The notes beneath the pieces are model-generated. The model saw only the letters and a list, made by a program, of their open reading frames with translations. It did no database searches and was not told where the DNA came from. A stretch of DNA of 64,000 nucleotides from Gnetum montanum (taxonomy: Eukaryota; Streptophyta; Gnetopsida; Gnetales; Gnetaceae), in assembly GCA_015680685.1 (NCBI GenBank), contig MNCI01018178.1:132523-196522 (forward strand), in the 5' to 3' direction. Below, piece by piece: positions 12,417-23,247 of the stretch. The position numbers and the translations under genes were made by a program. The first letter of the stretch is position 1, and each line of letters begins with the position of its first letter.

Positions 12417-12869
12417 CTCATCATTATCATTATTTTGATGATGCCTATGATGTATTCTACTACCTATTCATTCATGGTGGGCCTAGGGATCATTATTATC
12501 CTATTATTCACCTTCATCACAATTGTTCTTTTGGTGGCATCTATCAGAACTAGAAGAGGAAGAAGAAGATGTAGACGAAGAGGACAAAGAAGGAGGAGGA
12601 TTGCCACCACCATGGTGTTTTCCGTCCCCTTTATGCTTATCACAACCATGTTCATCAGCTTTATTGTCATGTTGATGCTTGCCTGAGCCCTTGCTTGGAC
12701 TCCCACTTTTGACTAAACATAGATTGTTGATAGTGGATTGTAGCTTCAGGTTCAACCCCCCATCACCAATATCAAGGGGTGGAGAATCTTCATGTTGAGA
12801 GCCCGTAGGGGAAGGATCCTCATTGCTATTTTGGTTAAGTAAGAACAAGGGATTAGTAAATTGTTTCTC
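12417..12869. other. Unassigned stretch between LTR of A and gag of E
   Basis: It begins right after the LTR end of element A. Plus-strand translation has an acidic run (E-E-E-E-E-D-V-D-E-E-D) near 12550. The minus strand has an open 114-codon frame rich in Ser, His and Lys (12848-12504). It does not align by eye with the 5' leader or gag start of relative D. It could be diverged gag N-terminus of E, with element A having inserted into E, or host DNA. No gene is claimed. Confidence 0.35.
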
Positions 12870-14513
12870 CTTCCTCGCCTCATGGTGCTTCTTCTAGTTC
12901 ACCATCTTTGTCTTCCTCTTCTATGTCTAGTTCTAACAAAGATGAATGTAGTTATAGAGATAGATCTTCACTATGGGGTCAAGATAAAGATAGAAATCAA
13001 ACCCAAGGGAAAAATTAAAGACATCAAAATGAGTATAGACAAGATCATCACAATTAGATGAATAGAAATATAGATTATCATCATGACGTGTTTGATACAG
13101 ATAAACACTTGTTAGCTACTAGGAATCTAACATAGATTTGGAAGGTAGTTTAAATACCTCAAGGCATCAAAGGGATAGCTGCATCAAATGGCTTGATATG
13201 GACAACATTCCTAAATTTAGGGGAGGGTATAATTCTGATCCACAAAATCATTTACAAGCCTTCCATGATGCCTGCGCCTTGCAAAATATAGAACGTAAGT
13301 GGTAAAAGCTTAAGCTCTTTCATAGAATACTGGTAGATGAAGTTGACAGTTGGTATAGATCATTGGAATCAGATTTAATTTATCAATGATCCATAATGCT
13401 AGAAATATTCAATGAAAAATAGCAAACCTATGCAAGAGTGTCAAACTTGAGAAAATAAATCCAAGGATGGAAGTAAGAAAATGATGAATCCTTGGATGTG
13501 GCCTTGAATAGATACTATTCTCTATTACATAGATGTCCAAGTTGTGATTTCTCTCAAAAAGATCCACTTTTTCACATCATAGATGGGCTTCATAATCAAA
13601 TGAGGGATACCCCTAGGACTTATTCCCAAGGTCAGTTATACAAACTAAGAGCCCATCAAATACAAAGGCAAATCAAGCAGGTGACAAAAGAAGAAGGAGA
13701 TCTATGTAAACTAGTGAATGTAGAGGAGTATAACTGGGACCTAACTCTTCAAAAGAAGAGGGTCCATATCTATGATGAGGAAAAGGAGGCAACTCTTGAT
13801 GAGGTGATACAACAAACCTTGCCAATACAAAAGTCACAAGGCTAGATAAGATGTGGAATTTGATGAATGACAAAGTTACAACTTATGTGAAAACCATAGA
13901 TGAGAGAGTAATGCAATAGGAATCAAGTGATCAAAACAAGAAGAGGAAAAAGAACCAAGAAACAATTATGAATACATATAAAAAAATAAAAAATAACTGT
14001 AGAGGAAGAGGCTATAAAGTCAACCACAAAAGAGGATGATGGATGTGAAATCTACCTATATGATCATCTAAAGGGCTATTGCCTAGTTATGTTACATCTA
14101 CATGAGTATTCGGCTTTTTCTTTGAATCCCAAGTTTGTATAAAAGAAAATTCCTAGGAAATTATCATACTCATAAGGTAATTATAGATAGTCGTACAACC
14201 AACTATACTATCCTAGTGGGACTTCTTATCAACTTCAAAACTACTATTAAATGCGGTGGAAAAACCCATAGTTATGGGAAAGGCCATTATCAAACTAGCA
14301 CTACACTTACTACTGATTAGACTTGTACAGATATTACATTGAACAACCTATTTTCTCTACTAGTTCTACTTCTTCTACCTCAAATCACTACTACAACTCT
14401 CCTGAATATCATCAACTTGCAACAGCTTCTGAAGGATCACCACCTCATGCCTCTCACCCTCCATCATATCCTCAATATTCTCATACTTTCCTCCACCATA
14501 TGTCATTTCCAAT
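12870..14513 (+). pseudogene. gag: Gag of element E, first part
   Basis: The translation aligns with the gag of element D (minus 21030-18722): a Ser-rich N-terminus, then P-K-F-R-G-G-Y near 13210, H-L-Q-A-F-H-D-A near 13252, W-Y-R-S-L near 13352, A-L-N-R-Y-Y-S-L-L near 13500 and V-T-K-E-E-G-D near 13680, followed by a Pro/Ser/Tyr-rich tail. This is the retrotransposon capsid-type gag fold by motif order. The cleanest open part is 13492-13845. Several stops and frame changes are present. The tail is cut at 14513 by element D. Confidence 0.75.
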
Positions 14514-15408
14514 TGATGAGTGACGAGGTACCCCTACACTCAACCATACGAATACGAGCATTCACGCATGATCCGGTAGAACTCTATGGATAGGCTAGTT
14601 GTGGTATCTAGATCATTACACATTGATCGCAATTTTCTATCTATCCACATGGACTAGTATTTGCTTTGTCACGTATGGTTTAGTCCAGAGTGACATGTAT
14701 GATGTGGGCCTAAACTAGTGCTACTCCTAGAGGCAATGGAAAATAACTTTGTTTTAGCTAAGAGGGATTGGGAGAAGAGAATCTAAGCTAGTCTAAGTGT
14801 GATGAGCATTTGTCCTTAATCATCCATACACATCTTAGACCTTGTGTACTAATTTTGGGCTTACCAAGCATATATTACTTGAGCACTCCTAGATACGCTA
14901 TTGGGTTACCAAGTAGTTACACTTCAATGTTCGTGATTAATTCATACTCATTCTACATGTAACAACAAGAATAGTAAATTATGATAAAGAAATATTAACT
15001 AAGAAAATAATAAATAATGATAATAATTAACAATAAAAATTAAACAATTAAAACTAAGTGAATGCTATAATGATGGAGTAATCTCGATCTTTATTGCCGA
15101 TCATGTGCATGTCTTAGTATGTCACACTCAAATAAAAGTTTTATACAATTACAAGCATCACACTATGGGCATGCACTTGGGAAAATAGTCTAACTCCTGT
15201 GAAAACAAACTGCAAGACCTTTGCTAAAACTTGAACATAAGATGCCTAAATGTGGCGGATGCATGCATATTTTGGAAAATGATCTCTGTGTTGACGAGGC
15301 CACGTCAATACATGGAAAGATGCATCGACGAGGTCACGTTTACGTGGTCGCATTGACAGGGCTTCATCGACGTGGCCTAGTCGATGATATCCACTCGATG
15401 CTTTATTA
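14514..15408 (-). repeat. 3' LTR of element D
   Basis: Plus-strand start tgatgagtgacgaggtaccc and end ...tttatta, aligning throughout with 21163-22044. The U3 end carries gacgaggtcacg-type repeats (15290-15400). The TATA box seen in the 5' copy reads atatttt here (about 15266), so this promoter copy is damaged. Confidence 0.9.
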
Positions 15409-15430
15409 TACCCCCATGACTAAATAAAAA
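15409..15430 (-). other. Polypurine tract of element D
   Basis: On minus, ...tttagtcatgggggta abuts the LTR. Element F has gattcaatcgtgggggta in the same place (62515-62532). The position fixes the LTR edge and the element's orientation. Confidence 0.7.
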
Positions 15431-15589
15431 CTCAACCTTGAGTCAAAAAAATGCACATGCAATTAATTACACAGTGAATAGGTATGGGATTATTGACTAC
15501 TAGGAATTTACTCATGTCACAGTGTGACATTAAATAAAATAAAATTGGGACACAGATAGAGTGTAGAATCAAAAATTTTTGGAGCTCAT

Positions 15590-16875
15590 GTGGTTCTTGG
15601 CAGTGGTGGCTCCTCCATGAGCCTCTTCCTCTTATCTTGTGCTCTAGGTTTCAGAAGTTGATGGCTTTGAAGGACTGCCTGGAGCTTCTCCTCTTCGGTT
15701 CAAGGGTCCTATGCCGTCCATGTTGATGCTCTAATGATTGATGGAGTTTGCACCTCCCATGGAAATGACAGTTGCGGGAACATATGATTGGCCTTGACAT
15801 ACTAGGCTGCAAACAACCATCATTCCTCCTCATAGGATTTGGCCTTGTCCTTGTATTCCTAGTAGTTTGTAAGTTGTCAAGCCAAGTCTGTCGTGACATC
15901 TTTTTTGTCCTTCGTAGCTAGCCTTGACCACCTCTAACTTAAAATTTGTGACTTCTAATTTTTGCAACGTCTTCTTTTGCTCAGCAAATTTGGTTTCATA
16001 TTTCGCGTAGGTGGTTGCTACCTATTTCTCCAGCTCTATTCTCAAGCATCTTGCTGTTAGCATGGCTAAATTGGCATACCAAAAGTTTGCCAATTCCATG
16101 TACGTCATAAGATCTTGTATTTGTGGGTCTTGGCTTTTGAGCTCTACTCTGTGGGAAAATGCATAGGTATCCAATATGGTCCACCAGTTAGTGTTTTGAG
16201 CACTAAGAGTGTTGATATGGGCCTTGGCCATATGGATTTCTTTTTCAACTACTTGCTTGTACATCCCCACCTAGTCTAGGGTCAACTCTCCATACACCTT
16301 GTCTTCCTTGCCATACGCCCTTTTCAACCAAATTTTTCATGCATCAGCATTAGAGCGAGTGGGTAGGTGAGCAACTTTCAACCCTGTATTCGGAAGATTT
16401 AACACTTCTGAAATGGCTTTGGTAGAGAAATCTACAAAAACATTACCAATATCAATTGTGGTTCCTTCTTCTTTATTATGCCAAAATTTGTACATCTATC
16501 CCAAGTACCAGGCACCACTTTCAAAGAGGATAGGCCATAATGGGGTTCCTTTGAGTTGGTCCCTAATTGCTTTAGGAGTGAAATCAGTGAAAGATCCAAA
16601 GTTGAGTTCCACGATCATGGTTGTTGACATGGACCTTTTGTGGATTGTCTAAACACATTCTGGGGACAACGTGTGATGTTGTCCTTATTCAGGTGCTTCA
16701 ACAGCTCCTCTTTTAGCCTATCCCAATTACATGGTAACATGAGGCTCTTGATGGATGCTGAATGATTATGCTCTTGTTTTGTATGTTCCTCAGGATATGC
16801 CTAGCCTTTGCCTCTCCTTAGTCATTTGGATGCACCTTGAGGAGGTCCTCCTTACTGTCCATGTTTAGGGGCCAT
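15590..16875 (-). pseudogene. Second ORF of element D (sense strand, unknown function)
   Basis: On minus, a start M-A-P-K-H-G-Q at 16875 or an internal M-S-T-T-M at 16630 opens a frame with few stops. Landmarks: F-T-P-K-A-I-R-D near 16590, F-S-T-K-A-I-S-E-V-L-N-L-P near 16420, V-V-E-K-E-I-H-M-A-K-A-H near 16240, N-W-W-T-I-L-D-T-Y-A-F near 16180, and a helical stretch near 16020. Element F has the same protein (62700-64000) with a longer coiled coil, so it is a family gene. The short I-x-x-x-L-x-x-P motif followed by coiled coil and W-W-T-x3-D-x-Y is also the layout of the antisense proteins of A and B; homology is possible but not shown. The function is unknown. In-frame stops make it a pseudogene. 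Confidence 0.5.
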
Positions 16876-18721
16876 CTACAATCACACGGGGCCAACTATT
16901 AGTAAGGTTATTTACAAAATGTGACTTATACCCTTATTTCATGCCTCTAATGAATCATTTTTGTCTTGTGTGATCCAGAGTTATGAAATTTTATGAAAAT
17001 GTCCCCTAAACGTTTTGATATTAGGCCCAATTTGATTAGGTGATGCCAAAAATTGATTCTCATGGTATGAGTGAAGAGAGAAAATTGATTTGGCAATGTG
17101 TTTAGCAGTTTTTACAGTCATTTACCCTTTATGATATCCTTTGGGTGATGATAAATTTTGGAAAATTATGCGCCCTTCCCCCATGACTAACCTAAACACT
17201 CTGGGTATAGATAGGTTCAATTGGAATGGGAATTGGAGCGTTAACGAGCAACGTATGAATGTTTGAATGATAGGTGCAAAAGTGAGCAAGTTCATGGAAG
17301 AAAATTTGAACAACTCCCCTCGCATGAATAGTGTAAAATGATGTTGATGTGCATAGGGAGTGGTCCATATATATAGGGTTGATGGATGCGATATCACATA
17401 CCCGATAGCGTGGACCCGATATTGCATCCAGGGTAACATTGAATAGATTGAGAGCACAAAAAGTAAAATGGGGTAGAATCTGATAATGAAATGCATGAAT
17501 AGAATGAGGAAAAAGGGCATGTTATGGTGCATAGGAATGTTGGAAGTAAAAGGATGATAATGGAAAGAATAAATTTGGCAATGTAGTACATGAAAGGTAT
17601 AAAATGATGTGGTGGTGATGTGCAATGAGTGTAAATTACAAAGGTTATGCAAGTGGGTCCTCCCTAAAGCAGGTTCCTACCTATGATGCCCTTACATAAC
17701 TACCTTGAAAATGTCCATAAGTACTAGAAGGGTAAAATGTAATCCACACCAATTGCACAAAACACACACATGTAGATACCACCGTGATGTGATATGAATT
17801 CAATGCTACACAAGACACGAGTCACAAATACATGAATAGTGAGATGAGGTAAATTGTGGCAGGGATTGCACACATTGGGACATGAGGTAACTAACCCAGG
17901 GCACAATGAATCTTGAGTGTAGGGTGTGAGTAATGTGCTATTAGCCTATTGCTCCAAAATCAAGAGCAAGTCCATTCCTTCAATTAGTGACATCGCATCG
18001 TTTCATCCAATGATGGACAACCATAAGAGCATCATGATAACAAGGTGTATGATCACTTAGCATTTTGTTCAAGGTAGGAGTGATTTGAAATTTCTTTGTG
18101 GCACATTTGTTTTTGTTTAGCTACTTTGGCACACTTTTTCTCTTCTTTCTTTTTTTTGTTTTTTTTATGCATAATCCAAAGAAGCCACCTACCTTCAGGC
18201 ATGGGTGCATGTCTTTCTAGTGGAACCCCCTAGAATAACATTGGGTTTCTTGATTAAGTGCCTTTATTACTCTTACTCCCATTGTCATTAGATCTACAAG
18301 GATCTTAGTACAACCAAGCTGCATGATAGCACCTACAGATGTTACCAAGGAATATCCACAAGTCCCCTTGATGTCACACCCTGGTTATTCCTTCTTAGTC
18401 CATCATTCTTCATTTTGGGCATAATGAGCACAAAATTACTTTTAAGTTTTCATGATAACAAAAATATCATCGTACCCAGAGTAGAACCTCTTATTAATAG
18501 AATGGGTGGATGTGATGGCTTGCTGTCCAAGTAATTAGTCATTGGAGACTTGATAGCATAGAACAACACCTCAACCAACGAGTCACATGAGTGTTTTATT
18601 CATATATGAGATTACCCATAAAAAGATAAAAAGATAAAACAACAAATTGAAAGATGAAAAACTATAAAAAAAATTATACAATTGAAGAAAAGGAAAAAAA
18701 TTTATTAATTCTACTTGATAG
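16876..18721. other. Non-coding interior of element D
   Basis: Lies between gag stop and second ORF. It is T-rich on the sense strand just after gag (18100-18700), as in E (22650-22800). No protein motif is seen; the longest open frames here are hydrophobic low-complexity readings. It includes the LTR-like promoter module at 17367-17430. Confidence 0.5.
17367..17430 (-). promoter_or_regulatory. LTR-like TATA plus GATATC module inside element D
   Basis: On minus, an array of gcgatatc/cgatattg words (17430-17381) is followed by a tatatata box (17376-17367). This copies the U3-TATA arrangement of the related LTRs at 23248-24158 and 61640-62514. It stands about 490 bp upstream of the second ORF and points toward it. 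Promoter function is inferred only. Confidence 0.45.
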
Positions 18722-21030
18722 AATGGAGGATATCCCCCATAACTAAAATTTTGATCATGGCAAGAATTAATAAATGGAAGGTTTGGATCTTTGCATTTTG
18801 GAAATATTGGAACCCGATCATATCCAAACCATTGGGTGTCTTTGGATGTGATGGTTGGAATGTACCTAAATTAGGGTTCACACACTTGATTAAAGTTAAC
18901 ATAGTGGGGCAAGTTATAAGATGTGGTTAATTGATAAGGAGTTGACCTACTATGGCACCCGTGACAGTAAGATGGTATGCAAGGATTAATATGTCTCCCT
19001 ACGTGGCTATATTCATTGAGCTGCATGGTAGTTGAAGTGTTGATCGGTGGCCTAGAGAGAGTAATAAGAGGCATTGAGTTTGAGGAGGTAGATGCATCAT
19101 AGCATTGAACTTGTGCTGAGTTGGAGGATGCAATGGTTTCAGAACTATGATGTCTCTTTCTATGGTCCTACCTAAAGAAAGGATGCTTTTGAAATTGTGG
19201 AGGGTTCCCACTACTGTTGACAGTATCAGCACAAGTAATGTTCATGGGTTGATGTTGTGGTGCAAAACCTTCTAGCACAACTGTTCGCGATGTAGAAGGA
19301 GATGAATGATGAGAATATTGAGTGCAAATAGAAGTGTAAGAAACATGAGGTGGTGATTTTGTTGGAGAGGACATGGGTTGATAGTACTCAAGAGAATGAT
19401 AATGATGTGGTGAAATAGAGGATGTTGACCCAGTCGAGGAAAATAGATGCTAAACATAATAAGCGCTTGGGTTCAGATGATAGGAAGGGTGTGACTAGTC
19501 TGACGGTGGCCTCCCCCATGATTGTGGTTTTTGCCACTACAATTGAACCTAGTATTTCTGTATGACATCGAGATGTAACATTCCTTCCCAATGCTTATGT
19601 AAATGTGACAAGATTGGACATTAGCCTTTGGGGTGATTGTACAGGAAAATATTACATTGAGATTGGTAGTTGAGTTCTTATCCTTATTCTCTTCAACCCT
19701 TCTTTCCGATTGTCTAGTGGTGTTCTATCCTATTTTTTGGTTTGTCATGGTTATTCCTCTAATAATGTTGGCATATTCTCCACATATTTCATGTACCCAA
19801 TCCATCATCTTATTGATCTTTGCTTCAATTTCATCTAGTGATTGTAGGATTGGCAAAGATGATTCCACCTCTTTAAAGTGAGTTTATTTCTCCTCTTCAT
19901 GATCATGGATCCTTGCTAAGTGGAGATTTTGGTCTCATTAATAACTTTCAACATTATGCCATTTAGCTATTTCTCCTTCTTCTTTTGCTACTCATTGGAT
20001 AAGCTCTTGGAGTTGGTGGGTCCATAGCTCATATAGTCAACATGGGGCATACATCCTTAGGGTCTCCCTTGTTTCATTATGGAGCCTATCCATGACGTGG
20101 TACATTAGCCTTTCCTCAGAGAATCCATGACCTAAGAAATTATTTAATAAAGAATAGTATCTTTCTAAGGCCATGTCCAAGGGTTCATGCTACCCCTATT
20201 TCCATTCTTGGATTTGTCTCCTAAAGGCTGAAACTCTTACATAGGTTTGATATCTTTCATTGAAGAGTTCTACCATTGTCAACCAACATCGAATTAATTG
20301 TAGTCTTAAGGACCTATACCATACTTTTGCTTGGCCAAAGAGTGTCTTAGAAAAGAGCTTAATTTTTCCATCCATTATCAATATTGTTCCATACATAGGC
20401 ATTGTAGAAGGCTTGTAAATGATGTTGCAGATCTAAATCATAGCCTCCTGAAAACTTGGGAAAGTTATTTAAATCAAGCCTAGGTAGATGGCTTTCTTTG
20501 CGATGCCTACGGGATATTCGAATAGCCTCTTGTATATGAATTAGGCTCTTAGTGGCCAGCAGGGGTTCATCGTCAATAGGTAGGTCATGAATTTGCAAGC
20601 TGGGATGATGTTGTCTTCATTCATGTTGGCGTTTCTAACTTTGCCCGTGGGTTCAATTTTTATTTCTATGTCGACCCATTAAAAGATGATCATCTGTGTC
20701 CCGACTTGATGTTGAAGGGATAGAGGAAGAGAAAGAACTAGAAGAATTGTCATGAGTCTCCCAATCATCCCTAGATAGATTCTTGTTAACTATTGAGAAG
20801 GTCCTAGGCCTTATGGACCCCCTCATTCTATGGGATGTCCCATCCTTACTAGAGATGCTAGAGTTGGTTGACAAGAGTCTGTGAGTACTGTTGAGTTTCT
20901 CATGATCATAGGAGACCCATGCATAGGATTGGGTACTCCTAACTTCATCTTCATCATCATATATTTTTTTGGTTCTCCAATGAATTACCTCACTAATTGT
21001 TGTGTTGTCGTAGTCTTGTGAGAGAGACAT
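18722..21030 (-). pseudogene. gag: Gag of element D
   Basis: Starts M-S-L-S-Q-D at 21030, about 130 bp after the primer site. An acidic/Ser-rich N-terminus runs to 20655. The capsid-like domain follows: L-P-R-L-D-L-N-N-F-P-K-F near 20490, H-L-Q-A-F-Y-N-A near 20430, A-K-V-W-Y-R-S-L near 20325, F-N-E-R-Y-Q-T-Y near 20265, A-L-E-R-Y-Y-S-L near 20165, then a Pro/Ser/His-rich tail to P-Q-F-Q-K-H-P-F-F near 19185 and a final block ending near 18722. Gag packages the element's RNA. Frame changes and stops are scattered, so it is no longer translated whole. Order and motifs match E's split gag. Confidence 0.75.
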
Positions 21031-21143
21031 TGTTGTGAACTTGTGTGTGACTGGTTTGCAATTACTTCTTTCTAAAAGATATATCGTGAATACTTTGTTA
21101 CAATAATCTTGTATGATATAACTAATCTAACTAACTAGCATCG

Positions 21144-21161
21144 TCCCCGGCAACGGTGCCA
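21144..21161 (-). other. Primer binding site of element D (tRNA-Asp)
   Basis: The plus strand reads tccccggcaacggtgcca, one base from the LTR edge. This equals the 3' end of plant tRNA-Asp (ending ...ccccggcaacggcgcca) with one change. It fixes the 5' LTR as 21163-22044 and the orientation as minus. Confidence 0.85.
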
Positions 21162-21162
21162 A

Positions 21163-22044
21163 TGATGAGTAGCGAGGTACCCCTACACTCAACCATACAA
21201 ATATGAGCATTCATGCACGATTTGGTCGAACTACGTGGATGGGCTAGTTGTGGTATCTAGATCGTTACACGTTGATTGCAGTTCACTATCTTCCCACCTG
21301 GACTAGTATCTACTTTATCACATATGGTTTAGTTTAGAGTGAGGTGTATGATGTGGGATAGAGGCAATGGAAAATAATTTTTTTTTTAGCTAAGAGGGAG
21401 TGGGAGAAGAGAATCTAAGCTAGCCTAAGTGCGATAAGCATCTGTCCTTAATCATTCATATACATCTTGGACCTCATGTACTAGTTCTAGGCTTACCAAG
21501 TGTATATTACTTGAGTGCTTCTAGATACGCTACTAGGTTACCAAGTAGTTACACTTGAATGTTCGTGATTAAGTCGTACTCATTCCACATTTAACAACAA
21601 GAATAGTAAATGATGGTAAAGAAATATTAACTAATAAAATAATAAATAATTATAAAAATTAAAAATAACAATTAAATAATTAAAACTAAGTGAATGCTGC
21701 AATGGTGGAGTAATCTCAATCTTTATTGTTGATCATGTGCATGTCCAAGTATGTCACACTTGAATAAAGGTTCTGTACAATTACAAACATCACACTGCGG
21801 GCATACACTTGGGAAAATAGTCTAACTCCTACAGAAACAAACTGTAAGATCTTCACTACAACTTGAACATAAGATGCCTAAATGTGGTGGGTGCATGCAT
21901 ATTTATAGCAGAAAATGAACTCTGCATTGATGAGGCCACGTCAATGCGTGGAAAGATGCATCGATGGGGTCACGTTGACGCGGCCACGTTGACAGGGCTT
22001 TGTCAATGCGGCCCAGTAAATGCTATCCACTGGATACTTCATCA
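21163..22044 (-). repeat. 5' LTR of element D
   Basis: Plus-strand start tgatgagtagcgaggtaccc, end cttcatca (882 bp). Minus-strand TATA box tataaat at 21907-21901. The U3 between the LTR edge (22044) and the TATA is only about 140 bp and consists mostly of gaggccacgtc/ggtcacgttgacgcgg repeats. It aligns with 14514-15408. Confidence 0.92.
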
Positions 22045-22640
22045 AAAATAACAAAAAAAGGTTCAACACCACAACATCAATGAAAGAATGCCACCTGTGC
22101 TGTGAACATACATGAAAATGATAATGCTAGTAGATCTCAACCACAACCTTGGAAATGTCCTTTCTTTAGTGTAGTTTCCATGCACAAGCATAAAACTTAT
22201 AGATCTACTAGATCATTAAAACCAACACAAGGAAAATCTAGTGCAACACCCTTTCTTGCTAGAACAATGTCTTTTAATCATATGCAAAAGCCAACAACCA
22301 TCACCACTCTAACACAAGACATAAAATATAAACCTATCATTTTGTAGGAACAGAAACCTCCATGCATCACTACTAATAATAATGGGTGTAGTTGTGGGTC
22401 AAAGGGTCAAAATATTAACACAACCCCTATACTGACTTAGCATCAAATTTAGAAACAAGTGTGTAAGCAAAAGCTAGTTTATGCAATTTCCACTAAACTA
22501 GAAGATACCCAGTGGCTTGGAAATAAGAGTGCAAAATCATTTAGAAGATGCATGAAACCAACCAATCCACTTATTAGCTCTTGTCCCACCTTTACAATTA
22601 GTCATGGGGGAGATTCCCCATCCTAAATCAAGAACCAATA
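22045..22640 (+). pseudogene. gag: Gag of element E, C-terminal part after insertion of D
   Basis: The plus frame contains N-A-S-R-S-Q-P-Q-P-W-K-C-P-F-F near 22123, matching N-S-S-G-N-P-P-Q-F-Q-K-H-P-F-F of D's gag. It ends with agtcatgggggagattcccc near 22602, matching D's gag end. This serial match across 14513/22045 is the evidence for the nested insertion. Several stops are present. Confidence 0.7.
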
Positions 22641-23247
22641 AGTGATTTCTACCTTTTTTGTTTTACAATTTTTTATCATTTTCCTATTTGTTCCAAAATT
22701 TTCTGACTCTTCATATATTTTTCATTTTTTAATATTTTTCTTTTATTTATATTTTTCTCTTTTTTGAGTCATTTTCTTTATTTTTTATGGATGTATTTTA
22801 TGTTTTTATCAATAATATGGCTAGTTATGATGTAGAAGTCAATGCTATGTGTTGTGTTTTTGTGCTATGCTATTAAGATGATTAGGTAAGTAATTGTGTA
22901 AAGTAGTGAGACCACCTCATCCATCCCTCCAGTTCTCTAAATAAAAAGGTATTTTGTCATGAAAGAAATTTGGTTCTTCTTTCATGAAACTATCATTCAT
23001 CAATGATCATTATACCTTGAAGAAAGAGGGAACAACTAAGTGGGAGTGGCAAAGGGTGTGACCTCAAGGGAACTTGTTGGCTTCTCTTCTTGATTTCCTT
23101 CATGTGGTTTGTGAATCCTCTTATAACGTATCATCACTTTTTCATTGGCCAATAAAAAGGAAGCTATGTCTTTGCATGGTGTGGTTCCCATTTCAAAAAT
23201 TCTTAAAATTCAGAAAAAAAGAGAAAGAGAAAAAAAGGAATTCAAAC
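22641..23247. other. Non-coding interior of element E
   Basis: T-rich stretch (22650-22800) like the post-gag sequence of D, then sequence without recognisable coding content up to the solo LTR. Confidence 0.45.

Larger units (their letters stand above)
14514..22044 (-). mobile_element. Element D: full-length gag-only LTR retrotransposon (about 7.5 kb)
   Basis: Two LTRs in the same orientation (14514-15408 and 21163-22044) flank an interior with a tRNA-Asp primer site next to the right LTR and a G-rich polypurine tract next to the left LTR. The element therefore reads on minus. It encodes gag (21030-18722) and a second ORF (16875-15590). No protease, RT or integrase is recognisable, so it is non-autonomous, of the kind called TR-GAG or LARD. 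It is inserted in E's gag. Flanking pentamers ccaat (14509-14513) and aaaat (22045-22049) agree at only three of five positions, so the target duplication is decayed or misplaced by a base or two. Confidence 0.88.

Noticed and set aside
12090-12686. 198-codon plus-strand open frame, hydrophobic with an Arg-rich end
   Set aside because: It straddles the LTR end of element A, is dominated by Phe/Thr/Ile from T-rich DNA and has no homologue in the related copies. It is treated as chance.
17122-17652. 176-codon minus-strand open frame in element D
   Set aside because: It is His/Phe/Ser-rich from low-complexity sequence, has no counterpart in E or F and overlaps the LTR-like promoter module. It is not supported as a gene.
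14509-22049. Perfect target duplication for element D
   Set aside because: ccaat and aaaat agree at only three of five bases. D's insertion is supported by gag continuity instead.
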